Assembly (NCBI GenBank): GCA_964371615.1
Contig: CAYJMS010000004.1
Location: forward strand, 248,001 to 312,000
DNA: 64,000 bases
Source: SpSt-333 sp964371615
GTDB taxonomy: Bacteria; Bacteroidota; Ignavibacteria; UBA10030; UBA8401
Direction: 5' to 3'
Positions 61,101 to 64,000 of the stretch are shown here, one piece after another. Made by a program: the position numbers and the translations under genes. The notes below the pieces were generated by a model, which was given only the letters and a program-made list of their open reading frames with translations, did not search any database and was not told the DNA's origin. The first letter of the stretch is position 1; the number at the start of each line of letters is the position of its first letter.

Positions 61101-61265
61101 CTGTTCACCACCCTGATAAAAATAGATATCAAAATGGTCTGTCTGGATAAACGACCAGGTGAATTGCTTGTACTGCACTTTATTCTTGCCGAAATTACCC
61201 TCCTGCGCCGGCGCACCGGTGCAGAATAGGATGATGGTCAAAAGCAGTAGATATCGATTTCTCAT
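58134..61265 (-). CDS. Peptidase MA-like domain, TolB-type propeller and Omp85-like barrel protein
   Basis: This is a 1,043-residue three-part protein. Signal peptide YLLLLTIILFCTGAPAQ is followed by a gluzincin-type domain with IHHELVHAVINDMF (HExxH) and WMNEGIAEYEALRWD, whose downstream Glu completes a zinc site (about 20-270). Residues about 290-620 form six or more PD40/TolB-type propeller repeats, for example SWSPDGKKIALAV, VFSPDGQRIFFVSDRRDY and VLSPDGKKMLYVSDRNG. From about 690 the protein becomes a beta-barrel like BamA/TamA surface proteins, ending KYYFSLGGDF with a terminal aromatic. It probably sits in the outer membrane. Function unknown. Confidence 0.82.
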   Translation of the reverse strand: MRNRYLLLLTIILFCTGAPAQEGNFGKNKVQYKQFTWSFIQTDHFDIYFYQGGEQIANFTAVAAESAYASISKTFRYQLNNRVPLMVYNSHNDFQQTNIVGEYMEEGIGGVTELFKNRVVIPFEGSYRQFRHVIHHELVHAVINDMFYGGSIQSIISNNIRVQLPLWMNEGIAEYEALRWDVNSDMFMRDATIHTYLPPIEYLGGYFAYRGGQSVWYYIANKYGEQKIAEILHRVKSARNLDAGFKSAIGLSVSELSERWMKEQKVQYWPDIAKREEPADFATRITNHVKENNFYNTSPAISPQGDKIAFISDRDDYFDVYVISTIDNKIKKIVDGQQTKNFEELHLLTPGISWSPDGKKIALAVKSGERDAIYLIDVNSGDEEKIDLELDGIFSVDWSRQGDKIVFVGNTSHQSDIYIYDLATKASVNLTNDLFSDSDPVFSPDGQRIFFVSDRRDYTDPSMVRKNFRISRFDYSQSDIYAVDIAAKSISRITNEEESDETNPVLSPDGKKMLYVSDRNGIGNVYERNLETGTDRPITNSITGVYQLSVSADGNKLAFSSLNQAGFDIFLMKTPFEKNLGIAELEPTEYIKKKKGSMAIVAADSTSAAAVVARTEPKSDTVGVYGDNIRIDFNTVVFTDDDTTQERKDQFFVDDKGKDIAVVNNVDDEGNFVVNKYKLNFSPDIIYGNAAFSTFYGVQGTTMMAFSDMMGDHQIYFLTNLLLDLKNSDYVLAYFYLPSLIDWGVQGYHSARFLYINDPYGGISLYRFRTYGIGVSASYPLDRFNRFEGSIGWMNLLRENLDYVSDPVQKRELFIPSIGFVHDNTLWGYTAPNNGSRYSLNMTFSPQIGPNALDFQTYTADYRTYYKFWRTYSFVMRYSGGISVGTHAQRFFIGGTDGWINREFENGGIPIFNIEDYAFLSPALPLRGFNYNKKNGTKFLLANYELRYPFIQYLVTGGLPIALGNITGATFLDIGSSWTNENVWKGFGTNAAGQTVTQDLLIGTGMGVRMFFLGLPLKIDVAWSYNGDGFSVPKYYFSLGGDF

Positions 61266-61310
61266 GGTTTCCTCACAAAAGTCTATCTCTATAACGCCTC
61301 GGGCGGAAAT

Positions 61311-63488
61311 TTAGTGCCGGCGCCGTTTGGTCCGCTGCGGGCGCTCTTCTGCAATATCATTCTCCGGAAGGACAAAATCAATCTTCCGTTGTTCAGGATT
61401 TACTTTCGCCACTTTTACCGTAATGGAATCGCCCATACGATACTGTTTTCCGCGACGCTGGCCGGTCAGCGCGTATTGACGCTCATCATAGGTGTAATAA
61501 TCGTCGCCGAGATCGCGCACATGAAGCAACCCTTCTACCAGCAGGTTGTTGAGTTCGATAAAGATGCCGAATTGCATGACACCGGAGATTATGCCTTCGA
61601 ATTCGTCTCCCACATGCTGCTTCATATATTCGACCTGCATTACTTTTACCGATTCGCGTTCTGCTTCGGTCGCGACGCGTTCCCGGTCAGAGCAATGTTT
61701 GCACCAATCGCTCAGGTTTTTCGCATACCGGTCCTCCCGCTTCTCATTCATGCCGTTCAAATATTCATCCAGCAGACGGTGCACCAGCAAATCGGGATAC
61801 CGCCGGATCGGAGAGGTGAAATGGGTGTAGTGATCGAATCCCAATCCGTAATGGCCGATGTTGTCATCCGAGTACACCGCTTTAGCCATGCTGCGCAGCG
61901 TTACTTCGTTGATCAGATTTTCCTCTTTTGTTCCCTGCACTTCGGTCAGCAGGTGCTGCAGTTCTCGGGACGACGCCGATTCCTTGATATTCAGCGTGTG
62001 ACCGAGTTTTTTTACGAACTCCGCAAGAGCGCGGAGCTTATCCGGATTCGGAACATCATGGATGCGGTAGACAAACGGAAGCACTGTTTTCTTCCCCTGC
62101 ATCTCCGCAATGTGCAACGCCACGGTTTGGTTTGCCAGCAGCATGCATTCTTCCACAAGGCGATGGCTCTTCAGCCGTTTTTTAATCAGAATTTCGACCG
62201 GCTTTCCTTGTTCGTCATACCGGAATTTTGCTTCGGGGGAATCGAAATCGATGCTGCCGTTCTTCATTCGCTTTTTATTGAGCAGCGAAGCAAGCGACCA
62301 GATCTGGAGGAGTTCTTTTGCGAAATCACCTTTTGTTGTTTCCAGAATCTGTTCCACCTCTTCATACGTAAACCGGCGTTTGGAATTGATGACGCTCCGT
62401 GCAAAGGAATGCTCTTTCACTTTCCCTTTCGGCGAGACAGTCATAAAACAGGTAAAGGCAAACCGGTCCACGTTCGGCATCAGGCTGCACAATCTGTTCG
62501 AGAGTTTTTCCGGCAACATCGGCACAACCTGATTCGCGAGATAGACACTGGTTCCGCGTGTAAACGCTTCGTCGTCCAGCGCCGTGCCTTCCTTCACGTA
62601 AGCGCTCACATCGGCAATATGCACCCCAAGCCGGTAATCTCCGTCGCGGGTCGTTTCAATTGACAGCGCGTCGTCGAAATCCTTCGCATCGTGCGGATCG
62701 ATGGTAACAATGGTCATCGACCGCAGATCCAGCCGTCCGGCGATCTCCTGCGGCGAAAGTGTTTCCGGAATTCCTGAGACTTCCTCCTCGACCGCTTTAG
62801 GAAACGATGTCGGCAGGCGGAATTTTTCGATGACCGAACGGACCTCGACAAACGGATCGCCTGCTTTCCCCAGCACCGCCTTGATCATTCCTTCGGGATT
62901 CAGTTGCGGATTGTCCCACACGGTCAGTTCCACCAGCACTTTTTCCCCGGGCCGCGCACCGCCGAGCGATGACGGATCGATATAAATATCGCGCGGAATC
63001 GTCGGATCGTCCGGTAGGACAAAGTAAAAATTCTGGCTTCGTTGCAGCGTGCCGACAAAACCGGTTTGTGCCCGCTGTATGACGCGTACTACTTCACCCG
63101 CCGGCTGTTCCGATTCGGTACGCTTCTTTTTCCGGGCGGCAAACAGGGCGATCTCTACCGTATCACCGTTTAATGCTGTTCCGAGCGATTGACTGTCGAT
63201 CGCGATCTCTTCCGATTCATTCGTCGTTACAACGGCCGTCCCTTGTTTACTGATTCGAATAATGCCGACAATTCCTTTGGACGAGGGAGCGCTGCGGTGG
63301 TATCCCTTTTTCTTTGTCCAGGCAAGTTCTCCCTTATCCACCATTTTATGGAGAATATCCCGTAATACTTCAAATTCATGGTCGGCCGTAATCTGCAGCC
63401 GCCGTTTGAGTTCGCGGGATTTGAATCCATCGTGCGGATGTTTGGCGCAATAGGCAAGAATTTTGGCGCGAAGCTGCGATCGGTCCAT
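61311..63488 (-). CDS. rnr: Ribonuclease R
   Basis: This is a 725-residue 3'-5' exoribonuclease. An N-terminal winged helix (1-75) precedes two cold-shock/OB segments (about 85-240). The RNB catalytic domain (about 255-580) contains MTIVTIDPHDAKDFDDALSIE with the metal-binding Asp residues, and YGLGFDHYTHFTSPIRRYPDLLVHRLL. A C-terminal S1 domain (FEGIISGVMQFGIFIELNNLLVEGLLHVRDL) and a basic tail (PQRTKRRRH) follow. Start placed at ATG 63488 (MDRSQL). A farther start would overlap the upstream gene by 32 bases. Confidence 0.95.
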   Translation of the reverse strand: MDRSQLRAKILAYCAKHPHDGFKSRELKRRLQITADHEFEVLRDILHKMVDKGELAWTKKKGYHRSAPSSKGIVGIIRISKQGTAVVTTNESEEIAIDSQSLGTALNGDTVEIALFAARKKKRTESEQPAGEVVRVIQRAQTGFVGTLQRSQNFYFVLPDDPTIPRDIYIDPSSLGGARPGEKVLVELTVWDNPQLNPEGMIKAVLGKAGDPFVEVRSVIEKFRLPTSFPKAVEEEVSGIPETLSPQEIAGRLDLRSMTIVTIDPHDAKDFDDALSIETTRDGDYRLGVHIADVSAYVKEGTALDDEAFTRGTSVYLANQVVPMLPEKLSNRLCSLMPNVDRFAFTCFMTVSPKGKVKEHSFARSVINSKRRFTYEEVEQILETTKGDFAKELLQIWSLASLLNKKRMKNGSIDFDSPEAKFRYDEQGKPVEILIKKRLKSHRLVEECMLLANQTVALHIAEMQGKKTVLPFVYRIHDVPNPDKLRALAEFVKKLGHTLNIKESASSRELQHLLTEVQGTKEENLINEVTLRSMAKAVYSDDNIGHYGLGFDHYTHFTSPIRRYPDLLVHRLLDEYLNGMNEKREDRYAKNLSDWCKHCSDRERVATEAERESVKVMQVEYMKQHVGDEFEGIISGVMQFGIFIELNNLLVEGLLHVRDLGDDYYTYDERQYALTGQRRGKQYRMGDSITVKVAKVNPEQRKIDFVLPENDIAEERPQRTKRRRH

Positions 63489-63498
63489 GTCAGTCCTT

Positions 63499-64000
63499 TT
63501 AGAAAGTGAAGCGATAGAATATACGTGCACCGAGGATCGTGCGTGCCTGAATTGTATAATCGAATATTTCAGTTTTCTTTTCTACTTCGAGCATGAAATT
63601 GCGTTTTTGTTTGTCCCCCAGCGGTATTTCGACGCTGATGTTTGCGTTATTGACATCGGTAAAAACCCTGCCGCCGACGTTGACGTACGCATCGAGCACT
63701 TCCGCACCGATACGGATGTCGGGATCCGCGCCGACCTGCCGTACTTCAAATTTTTTGACGAACGGAATGCTGTTCCGTTGTACGAAATCCATTACATAAC
63801 TGGAGAGCAGGCTGTTGATATACGTTCCGCCGATGGTCGAGGCGAGCTGCTCGCTGATGCGGTCGCGGTCCTGCGCCGTCAATTCATCGCGGAATTTACC
63901 GGGAGTGCCGGGAGACGATGTCAGCAGAAACGAGATTGCATCGTTTTCGACATCGCCGGTCCGTTCGATCTCTTTTCCGCTCTGGTCGATCGTCTTCAAT
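63499..64000 (-). CDS. TamB-like (DUF490) protein, C-terminal end, truncated by the window edge
   Basis: At least 166 C-terminal residues are present. They show the TamB/DUF490 C-terminal pattern: AISFLLTSSPG, STIGGTYINSLLSSYVMDFVQRNSIPFVKKFEVRQ, IRIGAEVLDAYVNVGGRVFTDV, and the closing barrel-like strands ending GARIFYRFTF with a terminal Phe. TamB proteins move lipids or help assemble barrels between the inner and outer membrane. The start lies beyond 64000. The rnr ATG follows 10 bases downstream, so the two genes are probably linked. Confidence 0.72.
   Translation of the reverse strand, partial: LKTIDQSGKEIERTGDVENDAISFLLTSSPGTPGKFRDELTAQDRDRISEQLASTIGGTYINSLLSSYVMDFVQRNSIPFVKKFEVRQVGADPDIRIGAEVLDAYVNVGGRVFTDVNNANISVEIPLGDKQKRNFMLEVEKKTEIFDYTIQARTILGARIFYRFTF

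Noticed and set aside
61314..62663. 449-residue antisense frame opposite rnr
   Set aside because: It is fully antisense to conserved RNase R domains, with no ribosome-binding site or domain.

Overview
The window looks like part of a chromosome from a Gram-negative bacterium of the Bacteroidota/Ignavibacteriota (FCB) lineage. Three secreted proteins end in the type IX secretion sorting domain with the NYPNPFNPVTT-type motif, there are Omp85/BamA-like barrels, and one promoter carries the Bacteroidota-style -7 element TAnnTTTG. A four-subunit 2-oxoacid:ferredoxin oxidoreductase and a TRAP transporter with a TatT lipoprotein suggest an organism with anaerobic metabolism that takes up organic acids. 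No rRNA operon or CRISPR array was found.

Region 1 (1 to about 10,430) is an AT-richer accessory island. From left to right it holds a truncated type I restriction-modification HsdM, an IS1595-family transposase with a P63C-domain gene coupled behind it, and a small gene overlapping a retropepsin-like protease gene. Next come four single-gene cassettes, all on the minus strand, each followed by a long attC-like inverted repeat. The cassette genes encode two HEPN-like proteins, an HNH nuclease and a retropepsin fused to a TIR-like domain. The island ends with a small unknown gene, a tyrosine integrase, and the 5' half of a tRNA-Arg(ACG) gene interrupted at its anticodon loop. No IntI is present, so the cassette block is a CALIN-like array (attC sites without an integron integrase).

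Region 2 (10,566 to 22,342) is ordinary core sequence: LOG-family and RidA proteins, a RAYT transposase inside tandem REP arrays, rsgA, a Cys/Met PLP enzyme, an amidase and yajQ. It also holds a compact minus-strand cluster of GNAT acetyltransferase, response regulator, MutY and Ogg2, and a divergent HyuA-type protein.

Region 3 (22,400 to 34,500) holds a spaced GTCWGAC repeat cluster, tRNA-Arg(TCT), a seven-PAS hybrid kinase, a lipoprotein with eight carboxypeptidase-regulatory-like repeats, a short PAS kinase, and the korDABC-type operon with a small cysteine-bearing protein at its end.

Region 4 (34,700 to 48,780) is rich in surface and secreted proteins: an LVIVD-repeat protein, two large T9SS cargo proteins, a T9SS-exported endonuclease I and an Omp85-like barrel. 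Between them lie rdgB, a SemiSWEET-like gene, a nucleoside deaminase and radA.

Region 5 (48,780 to 64,000) contains the dctPQM-tatT TRAP cluster, a PhoD-like phosphatase, an OmpR/HAMP-kinase pair, an APC permease, a 1,043-residue metalloprotease/TolB-propeller/BamA-like protein, rnr, and the C-terminus of a TamB-like protein running off the right edge.
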